This document shows, in pieces, positions 17,671 to 26,171 of a stretch of 64,000 nucleotides of DNA (the first letter of the stretch is position 1; the number at the start of each line of letters is the position of its first letter). Below the pieces are notes generated by a model, which worked only from the letters and a program-made list of their open reading frames with translations, had not been told where the DNA came from and did no database searches. The translations under genes were made by a program, and so were the position numbers. Source of the DNA: Gymnodinialimonas sp. 202GB13-11 (GTDB lineage Bacteria; Pseudomonadota; Alphaproteobacteria; Rhodobacterales; Rhodobacteraceae); contig NZ_JBFRBH010000001.1 in the NCBI RefSeq assembly GCF_040932485.1, positions 3,789,212-3,853,211 of the forward strand, written 5' to 3'.

Positions 17671-19098
17671 ATGAGCGACGCGGATATCATCATCGTCGGC
17701 TCCGGCATGGGGGGCGCGACATTGGCGGCGGGGCTGAAGGGCTCCGGCCTGCGCGTTCTGATCGTGGAGCGTGGCCAGCTCCTGCGCGACAGCCCCGAAG
17801 CGCGTGATCCCGACGCCATCTTTCGCGACGGCCATTACCGCCCGGATGAGACATGGCTGACCCCGCAGGGCGAGCGTTTCAATCCCGGTAACTACGCCTA
17901 TGTCGGCGGCAACTCCAAGTTTTACGGCGCGGTGATGATGCGCTACCGAGAGGCCGATTTCGCGCAGCACTGGCCCGTCGGTCATGCGACCCTCGCGCCG
18001 TTCTACACCCGCGCAGAAGCCCTCTTCCAGGTGCGCGGTGACGCCTCGTTTGACCCGTCTGAGCCGCCCCACGACGCACCGTATCCGCATCCGCCTGTCC
18101 CCCACGAGCCCGACATCGCCGACCTTGCCATTCGTCTGAAACACGCGGGCCTTACTCCATCCCCCCTGCCGCTCGCCGTCAACCTCGACCGATGGCTGGC
18201 GCGCGGGCAGACGCCGTGGGATGCTCACCCCGATACAAATGGCGGCAAGCTGGACGCCGAAAGCGCGGCGCTGGCTGACGCCTTCAAAGACCCGAACATC
18301 ACGCTTCGCACGGGCGTCACCGTCCGCAAGATCGAAACCGAAGGCGATCGCGTTACCGCACTTATCACCTCCGGCGGCCGCCTCACCGCCACCCGCATCG
18401 TCCTCGCCGCCGGGGCCGTTCACACTGCGGCGCTTCTGCTGAAATCCGCGTCTGAGGCGCATCCCAATGGCCTCGCCAACCGGTCCGATCAGGTCGGACG
18501 CAACTTCATGAACCACAACGCAAGCGCTGTTCTGGCCGTCAGCCATCGGCGCAACAGGTCGGTCTACCAGAAGACCCTCCAGATCAATGATTGGTATGCC
18601 GAGGGCCTTGGCAATGTGCAGCTTTTGGGGCGGGTCTCCACCCCCATCCTTGCCGCGCAGGCCGGTCTACCGAAGCCGCTCGCAGCCGTCATCGCCAACC
18701 ACGCAATCGACTTCTACGCCATGTCCGAAGATCTCCCGAACCCCGACAGCCGCGTGACGATCAAAGGCGACGACATCGTGCTCGACTGGAAGCGCTCCAA
18801 CTGGGACGCGCATCTGGCCCTCGTGGCCAGGCTCAAGAAAACGCTCAAGAAAGCGGGCTTTCCAATCGTTCTCTCCAAAGCCTTCGACCGCCGCACCCCG
18901 TCGCACCAATGCGGAACGGCCCGGCTGGGTGATGACCCGGCAAGCTCTGTCTGCGATCCGCTCGGCAAGGCCCACGACCTCGACAACCTCTATATCTGCG
19001 ACGCCTCACTGCTGCCCACATCCGCGGCTGTAAATCCGTCGCTGACCATCGCAGCGCTGGCATTGCGCCAAGCCGACCATCTCAAGGAAACGACATGA
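17671..19098 (+). CDS. GMC family FAD-dependent oxidoreductase (short form)
   Basis: A 475-residue flavoenzyme. The N-terminal FAD-binding motif is IIIVGSGMGGATLA, with the ERG acidic end of the second strand. The C-terminal GMC signature has H412 in SHQCGTARLG and N455 in SAAVNPSLTIAAL, the usual catalytic pair. Such proteins oxidise sugars, sugar alcohols or related alcohols. ATG 17671 is chosen because it opens the Rossmann strand and lies after the operator; the frame is open to 17476 inside the ATPase gene, which is rejected. It overlaps the next gene by ATGA. No twin-arginine or signal sequence is seen, so it should be cytoplasmic. Confidence 0.87.
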   Translation: MSDADIIIVGSGMGGATLAAGLKGSGLRVLIVERGQLLRDSPEARDPDAIFRDGHYRPDETWLTPQGERFNPGNYAYVGGNSKFYGAVMMRYREADFAQHWPVGHATLAPFYTRAEALFQVRGDASFDPSEPPHDAPYPHPPVPHEPDIADLAIRLKHAGLTPSPLPLAVNLDRWLARGQTPWDAHPDTNGGKLDAESAALADAFKDPNITLRTGVTVRKIETEGDRVTALITSGGRLTATRIVLAAGAVHTAALLLKSASEAHPNGLANRSDQVGRNFMNHNASAVLAVSHRRNRSVYQKTLQINDWYAEGLGNVQLLGRVSTPILAAQAGLPKPLAAVIANHAIDFYAMSEDLPNPDSRVTIKGDDIVLDWKRSNWDAHLALVARLKKTLKKAGFPIVLSKAFDRRTPSHQCGTARLGDDPASSVCDPLGKAHDLDNLYICDASLLPTSAAVNPSLTIAALALRQADHLKETT

Positions 19099-19805
19099 AA
19101 GCCCTCATCACAGGCGGTCAGCAGGGCATCGGCCTTGGCATCGCGCAGGCGCTTTACGACGCGGGCTGGCAGATCGCCGTCGCGTCCGAACAGCCGTCTG
19201 CGGACCTCCCGTTCGAGGCCGAGTATTACCAGCACGACGTCCGCAACATCGACGCGATCCCCGCCCTGCTCGACGCGATAGGCCCCATCACCACCTTCGT
19301 CTCCAATGCTGGTGTCGGCGCACTCCAGCGCGGCGACCTGCTCGATTTGACGCCCGAAAGCTTCGATCGCTGCATCGACATCAACACGAAGGGCGCGTTC
19401 TTTTTTGCACAAGAAGTGGCGCGTCGAATGCTCGCTTCACCCGCCGAAAGCTACCGCTCAATCACCTTCATCACCTCGGTCAGCGCCGCCATGGTCAGCC
19501 CCGACCGCGCCGAATATTGCGCCTCCAAGGCGGCCACGGCGATGCTCGCGCAAGCCTTCGCCGCCCGCCTCGCACCAGACAATATCGGCGTCTTCGACAT
19601 CCGCCCCGGTATTATTGAAACGCCCCTGACCGCCCCCGTCGCCGACCGCTACAACGATCGCATCCCGCAGATCGTGCCCTCCGCCCGCTGGGGCCAGCCC
19701 GCCGACATTGGCGAGGTCATCGTCCCCCTCGCGCGCGGCGATTTCGCCTTCGCCACCGGCGCGCAAATCCCTGTGGATGGCGGCCTGTCCATCCATCGTC
19801 TTTAG
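19095..19805 (+). CDS. Short-chain dehydrogenase/reductase
   Basis: A 236-residue SDR with cofactor motif TGGQQGIG (6-13), NAGVG (71-75), catalytic S128 and Y141-x3-K145 (YCASK). The C-terminal DGGLSIHRL is typical of the 3-oxoacyl-reductase/sugar dehydrogenase group. It lies between two GMC oxidoreductase genes with a 4-bp overlap upstream and 9 nt downstream. It probably catalyses another NAD(P)-dependent redox step on the same carbohydrate; substrate unknown. Confidence 0.9.
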   Translation: MKALITGGQQGIGLGIAQALYDAGWQIAVASEQPSADLPFEAEYYQHDVRNIDAIPALLDAIGPITTFVSNAGVGALQRGDLLDLTPESFDRCIDINTKGAFFFAQEVARRMLASPAESYRSITFITSVSAAMVSPDRAEYCASKAATAMLAQAFAARLAPDNIGVFDIRPGIIETPLTAPVADRYNDRIPQIVPSARWGQPADIGEVIVPLARGDFAFATGAQIPVDGGLSIHRL

Positions 19806-19814
19806 AGGCCGCAC

Positions 19815-21401
19815 ATGACCGAATCCTACGATTTCCTGATCATCGGCGGTGGCTCGGCAGGCTCCGTCATCGCGAGCCGCCTGTCGGAGAACCCGGACGT
19901 CTCCGTCTGCCTGCTGGAAGCCGGCGGATCAGACCGTCACCCGTACTTCCACCTTCCCGCAGGCTTTGCGAAAATGACCAAGGGCATCGGCTCGTGGGGG
20001 TGGTCCACGACGCCGCAAAAACACATGCAGAACAAGGTGTTTACCTATACGCAGGCCAAGGTGATCGGCGGTGGATCAGCCATCAACGCCCAGATCTACA
20101 CACGCGGCCATCCGCTCGATTACGACGAATGGCGGCAAATGGGCTGCGAGAGGTGGAGCTACGAAGATGTCCTCCCCTACTTCCGCAAATCTGAAGGGAA
20201 CGACACCTACGACAACCGCTACCACGGAAAAGACGGCCCCCTCGGAGTGTCTAAACCCTCCGCACCCCTTCCGATCTGCGAAGCGTATTTCGAGGCCGCA
20301 CAGGTCCTTGGCATCCCTTTTAACGAAGACGTCACCGGAGAGGTTCAGGAAGGCGCCGCCTACTACCAGCTGACCCAGAAGAACGCTCGCCGATGCTCAG
20401 CCGCGATGGCATTCCTGCACCCCAACAAGCGTCGCCCGAACCTGACAGTGAAACTCGGCGCGCAGGTGCGCCGGATGCTCTTTGACAAGGGCAGGGCGGT
20501 GGGGGTCGAGATGATCGACCGATCCCTGATCCACGCGGGCACAGAAGTGATCCTATCCTCCGGCGCGATCGGCTCGCCCCGCCTGCTGCAACTCAGCGGC
20601 ATCGGCCCCGCAGATCATTTACAAGAACTTGGCATCGACGTCCTGCTCGACCAGCCGCAGGTGGGCAGCAACCTGCAAGACCACCTCGACCTCTATTGCA
20701 TCGCCGAGGTCTCCGGCCCCCACACCTATGACCGCTTCGCCAAGCCGCATCTCAGCGCGCTCGCTGGCATTCAATACCTGCTGACGAAGAACGGCCCCGT
20801 CGCTTCCAGCCTCTTCGAGACCGGTGGATTCTGGTATGCCGACGAAAACGCCCGCTCGCCCGATCTGCAATTCCACCTCGGCCTCGGCACTGGAATCGAG
20901 GCGGGCGTGGCTGCGATGCCCGAAGGCGGTGTCACGCTGAACTCCTGCTACCTCCGCCCCCGTTCCCGCGGCACCGTCCGCTTGCAATCAGATGACCCCA
21001 CGAAAGCGCCGCTGATCGACCCCAATTACTGCGCCGATCCTCAGGATCGTGAAATGTCCATCCGTGGCCTCAAGCTGACGCAAGAGATACTCTCACAAGC
21101 CCCGCTCAAACCCTTCATCAAGGCCGAACGTCTGCCGGGGCCGGACGTCAAAACCGACGACGACTACTTCAACTTCATCTGCCAGCATTCCAAGACGTCC
21201 CACCATTGCGCGGGCACCTGCGCCATGGGGCCGGGCGACAGCGCCGTGGTCACGCCGCGCCTGACGTTCAACGGCATCGAAAACCTCCGCGTGGCCGATG
21301 CCTCGATCATGCCGAATGTCGTCTCCTCCAACACCAACGCACCCACGATCATGATTGGCGAAAAAGCCGCCGACATGATCCGCGAAGATCACGGGATATA
21401 A
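19815..21401 (+). CDS. GMC family oxidoreductase, choline dehydrogenase-like
   Basis: A 528-residue FAD enzyme of the larger GMC class (choline, alcohol and polyol dehydrogenases). The FAD site is FLIIGGGSAGSVIASRL; the second GMC signature VIGGGSAINAQIYTRG is near residue 80. The C-terminal catalytic region has H463-H464 in SHHCAGTCAMG and N506/N508 in SSNTNAPT. It is named choline dehydrogenase-like by fold only, because no bet genes accompany it. Its place beside a second GMC protein and a TIM-barrel lyase candidate argues for a sugar or polyol substrate. Confidence 0.88.
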   Translation: MTESYDFLIIGGGSAGSVIASRLSENPDVSVCLLEAGGSDRHPYFHLPAGFAKMTKGIGSWGWSTTPQKHMQNKVFTYTQAKVIGGGSAINAQIYTRGHPLDYDEWRQMGCERWSYEDVLPYFRKSEGNDTYDNRYHGKDGPLGVSKPSAPLPICEAYFEAAQVLGIPFNEDVTGEVQEGAAYYQLTQKNARRCSAAMAFLHPNKRRPNLTVKLGAQVRRMLFDKGRAVGVEMIDRSLIHAGTEVILSSGAIGSPRLLQLSGIGPADHLQELGIDVLLDQPQVGSNLQDHLDLYCIAEVSGPHTYDRFAKPHLSALAGIQYLLTKNGPVASSLFETGGFWYADENARSPDLQFHLGLGTGIEAGVAAMPEGGVTLNSCYLRPRSRGTVRLQSDDPTKAPLIDPNYCADPQDREMSIRGLKLTQEILSQAPLKPFIKAERLPGPDVKTDDDYFNFICQHSKTSHHCAGTCAMGPGDSAVVTPRLTFNGIENLRVADASIMPNVVSSNTNAPTIMIGEKAADMIREDHGI

Positions 21402-21404
21402 ACC

Positions 21405-22568
21405 ATGCGATTGCCCACCTACGCCGGAACGCTGGAAGACTACGCGCTGCAAGGCGACCCGCTCACACCTCGCGCGCCGTCCGTCCCACTCACCCGCACC
21501 GCCTTCGCCGCCGCCCATGTCGTCAGTGATCCGCTGGCCGAACGTGACCCGTGGCAGGGCCGCCCTGCCGTCGACTGGGACGCCACCCTGCACTTCCGCG
21601 AAAGCCTGTGGGATCAGGGCCTTGGGCTGGCCGAGGCGATGGACACCGCGCAACGGGGCATGGGTGTGGACTGGGAAACCGCGAAGGAATTGATCGAACG
21701 CACAATGCGCGCCGCCAAGGCCCATCCCATGAAGCCTCGCGTCGCTTGCGGTGCAGGAACCGACCATGTCCCGCTCAATGAACTCACCGACCCCGTCCGC
21801 ATCAAGGCCGCCTATTCTGAACAGATGGAGGCCATTGAGGCCGCTGGCGGCCAACTCATTCTCATGGCCACCCGCGCGCTGCCTGCCATCGGAGCAGGCC
21901 CGGAATCCTATGCCCGAGTCTACGATGACCTCATCGCGCAGGCCTCCGAGCCCGTCATCCTCCACTGGCTCGGCGACATGTTCGACCCTGCGCTGAAGGG
22001 CTATTGGGGCAGCGCAACCCTCGACGAGGCCAACCAGATCGTCCTCGACCTCATCACCCGCAACGCCGCCAAGATCGACGGCATCAAGATCTCTTTGCTA
22101 GACCAGAGCCATGAGGAAGCCTTCCGCGCCCGACTCCCCGAAACTGCCCGTCTCTATACCGGCGACGATTTCAACTATGCCGATCTCATCGAAGGCGACG
22201 GCACGCACTATTCCCACGCGCTCCTCGGCATCTTCGCGGCCATCGCGCCTGCCGCATCGCAAGCCCTCGAAGCGCTGGCCCAAGGGGACCACGAAACCTA
22301 CCACGCGCTGCTCGCCCCAACCGTTCCCCTCAGCCGCGAAATCTTCAAAGCGCCCACGCAGTATTACAAAGCGGGCATCGCCTTCCTCTCCTGGGTGAAC
22401 GGCCAACAATCCCACTTCATCATGCCCGCAGGCTTCCAATCCTCGCGAGAGATCACGCATTACGCCGAGGTGTTCCGCCTCGCCGATCAGGCCCGTTTGC
22501 TGGCCGATCCAGACCTCGCCACCCAACGCATGAAACAGCTGCTTTCCATACACGGTTTCGGTGGATAA
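21405..22568 (+). CDS. DUF993 protein, dihydrodipicolinate synthase-like TIM barrel
   Basis: A 387-residue protein of the DUF993 type, a poorly characterised relative of class I (Schiff-base) lyases. K228 in the motif KIDGIKISLL aligns by pattern with the Schiff-base lysine of DHDPS and N-acetylneuraminate lyase (GIK). The region that normally carries the catalytic tyrosine (YNxP-like) instead reads ILHWLGDMFDP. I infer aldol-type cleavage or dehydration of an oxidised sugar acid; this is unproven. It sits 3 nt after a GMC oxidoreductase and 9 nt before a LacI gene in the same operon. Confidence 0.78.
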   Translation: MRLPTYAGTLEDYALQGDPLTPRAPSVPLTRTAFAAAHVVSDPLAERDPWQGRPAVDWDATLHFRESLWDQGLGLAEAMDTAQRGMGVDWETAKELIERTMRAAKAHPMKPRVACGAGTDHVPLNELTDPVRIKAAYSEQMEAIEAAGGQLILMATRALPAIGAGPESYARVYDDLIAQASEPVILHWLGDMFDPALKGYWGSATLDEANQIVLDLITRNAAKIDGIKISLLDQSHEEAFRARLPETARLYTGDDFNYADLIEGDGTHYSHALLGIFAAIAPAASQALEALAQGDHETYHALLAPTVPLSREIFKAPTQYYKAGIAFLSWVNGQQSHFIMPAGFQSSREITHYAEVFRLADQARLLADPDLATQRMKQLLSIHGFGG

Positions 22569-22577
22569 CAACGCGTC

Positions 22578-23585
22578 ATGAGCCGCCGTCCCACCATCCT
22601 CGACGTTGCCGCAAAGGCGGGCGTGTCCAAGTCGACGGTCTCGCTCGTCCTACAGAACTCCAAGCAGGTGAAGGGTGAAACGCGCGACGCCGTGCGCGCG
22701 GCGATGGCCGAGATCGGCTATGTCTACAACCGCGCCGCCGCCCAGATGCGCTCCCAATCCGCGGGCCTTGTGGGCCTTGTCATCAACGACCTGCGCAACC
22801 CGTTCTTCACCGAATTCGCCACCGTCCTGCAGATGACGCTGGCCGCCAAAGGCTATGCCACGGTCATCGCCAACAGCGACGAAGACGCCGACCTTCAAGC
22901 CAAACTCGTGGGCTCCATGATCGAACATGGCGTCTCGGCCCTTGTCGTTTCTCCCGCCTATGGGGACGGCGGCGCGGCCTTTGACCAGATCGAACGCGCG
23001 GGCCTGCCTGCCATTCAGGTCCTGCGCAAAACCGATGCGCGCACCGGCCTCTTCCCCTTCGCCAGCTTCGATTATGCCGCAGGGTCCGCCCGTGCCACGC
23101 GTCACCTGATGAACCAAGGTGCGGAACGCATCGCCTTTGTTGGCGGCGTTGAGGGCCGCGAGATCACCGAGGAACGCAAATCCGGCTATTTGGCCGAGAT
23201 GAAGCGCGCCGGGGCCGATCCGATCACCTTCCATGGCCGCTCCACCCGCGCATTCGGCGTTGAATCCGCCCAATCCCTGATCGACGCAGAGGCAGACGCT
23301 GCCGTCTGCTTCAACGACCTCGTCGCACTCGGCCTGCACGCAGGCTTCGCTAAGGCCGGCAAAACGCTTGGCCGCGAGTTCCGCATCGTGGGCTTCGACG
23401 ATATCGAGGATTGCGCGCTGGTCTGGCCGCAGCTTTCGTCCGTCGCCTGCGATATCGACGGCTTCGCCCGCGCCACCGCCGACCGTCTTCTGGCGTGGAT
23501 GCAGGATGGCGAAACCCCACCCCCCGAACACCGCGCACCGGTCGATCTGGTGGCGCGCACCTCAAGCACGGGACGAACGCAATGA
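22578..23585 (+). CDS. LacI family transcriptional regulator (second of two)
   Basis: A 335-residue LacI/GalR repressor. The HTH lies at residues ~5-25 (TILDVAAKAGVSKSTVSLVL), the hinge is RAAAQMRSQSAGLVGLVIND, and a sugar-binding-type effector domain follows. It lies inside the 17671-24820 operon, whose promoter carries TGGAACGTTCCA, the site also found twice before the 7157 operon. It is therefore the best candidate to bind that sequence and co-regulate both operons. The recognition helix SKSTVSLVL differs from SVATVSRAL in the first LacI protein, consistent with different operators. Confidence 0.92.
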   Translation: MSRRPTILDVAAKAGVSKSTVSLVLQNSKQVKGETRDAVRAAMAEIGYVYNRAAAQMRSQSAGLVGLVINDLRNPFFTEFATVLQMTLAAKGYATVIANSDEDADLQAKLVGSMIEHGVSALVVSPAYGDGGAAFDQIERAGLPAIQVLRKTDARTGLFPFASFDYAAGSARATRHLMNQGAERIAFVGGVEGREITEERKSGYLAEMKRAGADPITFHGRSTRAFGVESAQSLIDAEADAAVCFNDLVALGLHAGFAKAGKTLGREFRIVGFDDIEDCALVWPQLSSVACDIDGFARATADRLLAWMQDGETPPPEHRAPVDLVARTSSTGRTQ

Positions 23586-24820
23586 CCCCTGACGCCTTCC
23601 TCCGCTCCCTCTTTGCCCGCGCGGTCGAAGTTGCCGATCCGATGCAATCCCTCGCCGCCGCCCTCCCGCCAAAGCCCGAGGGCCGGGTGCTGGTGATCGG
23701 TGCAGGCAAAGCCAGCGCCCGCATGGCCGAAGCGGTGGAGGCTGAATGGGGCCCTTGCGAAGGCTTCGTCATCACCCGCTACGGATACGCCCGCCCCTGC
23801 CAAGGCATCGAGATTGTCGAGGCCGCACACCCTGTTCCCGACGCGGCCGGCGAAGAGGCCACCAAACGCCTGCTGGAAATCCTCGCCACGGCGGGTGAAG
23901 ACGATTTCGTCCTCGCCCTCATCTCTGGCGGTGGCTCCGCGCTGCTTACCGCCCCAGCAGGCGACATCACGCTAGAAGAGAAACAGGCACTGACACAGGC
24001 GCTTCTGGCCTCTGGCGCGCCAATTGGTGAGATCAACGGCATCCGAAAGGAACTGTCCGCCGTGAAGGGCGGGCGATTGGCCGTCGCGGCCCACCCGGCG
24101 CGGATGCTCGCCCTGATGATCTCGGACGTGCCAGGCGATGACCCCGGCGATATCGCAAGCGGTCCGACGGTTGGCCATACCGGCAGCGCAGCCCGGGCCT
24201 TGGCCGCTTTGGACGCATGGAACGTTGAACCGCCCGCCTCCATCAGGGCGTTTCTCGAGGCTGGTGGCGACCCTGTCTCACCGGACGATCCGCGCCTCTC
24301 GCGGGTTGAAAACGTAATATACGCCGCCCCGTCCCAATCCCTCGCCGCCGCCGCCGATTTGGCGGAAGAACGGGGCTACCACGTGGAAATCCTTGGCGAT
24401 TCCATCGAAGGCGAAGCGCGCGACGTGGCCGCTGCCCACGCCGAAATCGCCAAAGCCGCAAAGCCCGGCACGCTTATCCTGTCGGGCGGTGAGCTTACCG
24501 TTACACGTCGCGGCGACGGTGTCGGCGGGCCGAACGCCGAATACGCTCTCGCGTTGGCAATCGAATTGGACGGCGCTGCAGGCATCCACGCCATTGCCTG
24601 TGACACCGATGGCGTCGATGGCGCCGCCGAAGTGGCCGGGGCAGTCATTGGGCCTGAGACCTTGGCCAAAGCCCGCGCCGCCGGGATCGACCCGGCCGAG
24701 GCGCTCGCCAACAACGATGCCCACACATTCTTCGCCACCATCAACGATCAGGTCGTGCCCGGCCCGACCCTGACCAACGTGAACGATTTCCGCGCCATCC
24801 TTGTCGGCCCAAAGTCCTGA
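23582..24820 (+). CDS. gckA: Glycerate 2-kinase (MOFRL family, GckA/TtuD-like)
   Basis: A 412-residue protein of the GckA/TtuD family: an N-terminal GckA domain (VLVIGAGKASARMAEAVE near residue 38; LISGGGSALLTAP near 115) and a C-terminal MOFRL domain (GGPNAEYALALAIEL; CDTDGVDGAAEVAGAV). It phosphorylates D-glycerate to 2-phosphoglycerate; older annotations call it hydroxypyruvate reductase. ATG 23582 overlaps the LacI stop by ATGA; the upstream open frame to 23411 lies within LacI and is rejected. Its presence suggests that glycerate is a product of the pathway encoded here. Confidence 0.9.
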   Translation: MTPDAFLRSLFARAVEVADPMQSLAAALPPKPEGRVLVIGAGKASARMAEAVEAEWGPCEGFVITRYGYARPCQGIEIVEAAHPVPDAAGEEATKRLLEILATAGEDDFVLALISGGGSALLTAPAGDITLEEKQALTQALLASGAPIGEINGIRKELSAVKGGRLAVAAHPARMLALMISDVPGDDPGDIASGPTVGHTGSAARALAALDAWNVEPPASIRAFLEAGGDPVSPDDPRLSRVENVIYAAPSQSLAAAADLAEERGYHVEILGDSIEGEARDVAAAHAEIAKAAKPGTLILSGGELTVTRRGDGVGGPNAEYALALAIELDGAAGIHAIACDTDGVDGAAEVAGAVIGPETLAKARAAGIDPAEALANNDAHTFFATINDQVVPGPTLTNVNDFRAILVGPKS

Positions 24821-24832
24821 AGGAGCCTTGTA

Positions 24833-25141
24833 ATGCTGATCCACACGGTTTTGCTTGAACCTGCCTCTGACACGGCTCAGGCGGCGTTCGACGAAGCAAT
24901 GGTGATCCTTGAACAGGTGGCCTCCAACCTGCCGGGCATGATCGCCTTCCATCATGGCCCGAACCGCGACTTTGAAGGTAAATCGCAGGCCTACCCTTAT
25001 GGCTTCACCTGCCTGTTCGAGGATCAGACGGCGCTGGAGGCCTATGCCGCCGACCCAGAACATCAACGCGCAGGCGGTATGTTGGTGGCCAATTGTAAGA
25101 ACGGCGCAGATGGGATTTTCGTCTCGGATCTGGAGGTCTGA
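24833..25141 (+). CDS. Dabb-family small A/B-barrel protein
   Basis: A 102-residue protein resembling the stress-responsive dimeric alpha/beta-barrel (Dabb) family. It begins MLIHTVLLEP, with NLPGMIAFHHGPNRDFEG in the middle and a C-terminal HQRAGGMLVANCKNGADG in place of the typical family ending. A GAAGGAG ribosome site lies ahead. It is 12 nt after glycerate kinase, so probably the last gene of that operon. Members are small enzymes or binding proteins of mostly unknown role; no function is assigned. Confidence 0.75.
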   Translation: MLIHTVLLEPASDTAQAAFDEAMVILEQVASNLPGMIAFHHGPNRDFEGKSQAYPYGFTCLFEDQTALEAYAADPEHQRAGGMLVANCKNGADGIFVSDLEV

Positions 25142-25205
25142 CTGGCGAAATCGGTCAATCCGGGGCAGGGTGTTGCCAGAGCAGTGAAACAGCGGACCAA
25201 CCGCC

Positions 25206-26126
25206 ATGGCCAATCAAACATCTCTGGGTCTTTTCTACGTCGCCGACGGTGTGCGGCTTGAGAAGCAGTCATGGCTTTTAGCGGCCAGCCTGAAGGCGGC
25301 GCATGACGGCGACGACCGTGTGAAGCAATTCGCCTATGTGTCAGAAGCCTACCGGCCTGAACTCAACGATCTCACCCACGCTATGTTCGAGACCTGCGGG
25401 GTCGAATTACGAACGCTGGCCAAGCCGCCCAAGTGGAAAGGTCCATACCCGCACGGCAACAAGATTGTCGCGGCCTGCGATGATCGCGCGACATCGCATT
25501 CGATCTTTCTGGACACAGACATGGCCTGCACCCGTAGCCTGGCCGAATTCATGGAGCTCGCGCCCGATACCGTCAGCGCCGCGCCTGAGGGACGCCCCAC
25601 ATGGGGGGGCAAGAACGCACGCTGGACGCGGGCCTATGCGCATTTTGGCATGGAAATCCCAACGGAGCGCGTTCGCCTGCTGCGGGGCACGAAGATGGAA
25701 TATCTGCCGTATTACAACGCAGGCTTCGTGGCGTTCCCCGAGGCGGCGCATCCTGAGGACGGGCTGCGGTTCCCCCAGCACTGGCTCGACACGGCCCTCG
25801 ATTTCGACAAACGCTGCAAGATCGCCAATAAGCGCCCGTGGCTCGATCAGATCAGCTTGCCCCTGACCATCCATCGTTTCGGCTACAAGACCCGCGTGCT
25901 GGACGAGCTGCACAATTACTCGCTCTCGCACCGTGGTGATTACTCCAAGACGCCGGACGCCGTGATCCTGCATTACCACAGGATGCGGTTTCTCTATCAA
26001 TCACCGCAATGGAAGGGCCTGCGCGACATGTTGCTGGACACGGTGCCGAGTGCCCATCGCGACGGCATCGTGGATTGGGTGAAAGACGTGGAAAGCTCAC
26101 TCGATCCCGCGCCCGAGGGCGAATAG
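25206..26126 (+). CDS. Putative glycosyltransferase-like protein (DxD motif)
   Basis: A 306-residue soluble protein with no signal peptide or membrane segment. The N-terminal half reads like a GT-A nucleotide-sugar fold: YPHGNKIVAACDD then HSIFLDTDMACTRSL, with D103-x-D105 as a possible metal-binding DxD, and later PYYNAGFVAFPEA and RPWLDQISLPL, motifs common in GT8-like proteins. I do not recognise a characterised homologue. It is monocistronic-looking and ends at the paired hairpins facing the convergent ribokinase gene. Confidence 0.65.
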   Translation: MANQTSLGLFYVADGVRLEKQSWLLAASLKAAHDGDDRVKQFAYVSEAYRPELNDLTHAMFETCGVELRTLAKPPKWKGPYPHGNKIVAACDDRATSHSIFLDTDMACTRSLAEFMELAPDTVSAAPEGRPTWGGKNARWTRAYAHFGMEIPTERVRLLRGTKMEYLPYYNAGFVAFPEAAHPEDGLRFPQHWLDTALDFDKRCKIANKRPWLDQISLPLTIHRFGYKTRVLDELHNYSLSHRGDYSKTPDAVILHYHRMRFLYQSPQWKGLRDMLLDTVPSAHRDGIVDWVKDVESSLDPAPEGE

Positions 26127-26165
26127 GAAAACTCCAGTCTTCCTACCGGAAATCTCGAGATTTCC
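26125..26165 (+). repeat. Paired intergenic hairpins with C(TCNA)G tips, copy 2
   Basis: AGGAAAAC-TCCA-GTCTTCCT (26125-26144; 8-bp stem with one A-C mismatch) is followed after three bases by GGAAATCTCGAGATTTCC (26148-26165; perfect, TCGA tip). The plan matches 16406-16447. Here it lies between two convergent genes and covers the stop codon of the upstream one, so it could act as a bidirectional terminator. Confidence 0.6.
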
Positions 26166-26171
26166 ATCGCC

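Noticed and set aside
19815-21401. Betaine synthesis (betA) assignment for the choline-dehydrogenase-like gene
   Set aside because: No betB, betI or choline transporter is adjacent; the aldehyde dehydrogenase at 10490 is in another operon with CoA enzymes. Fold-level name only.
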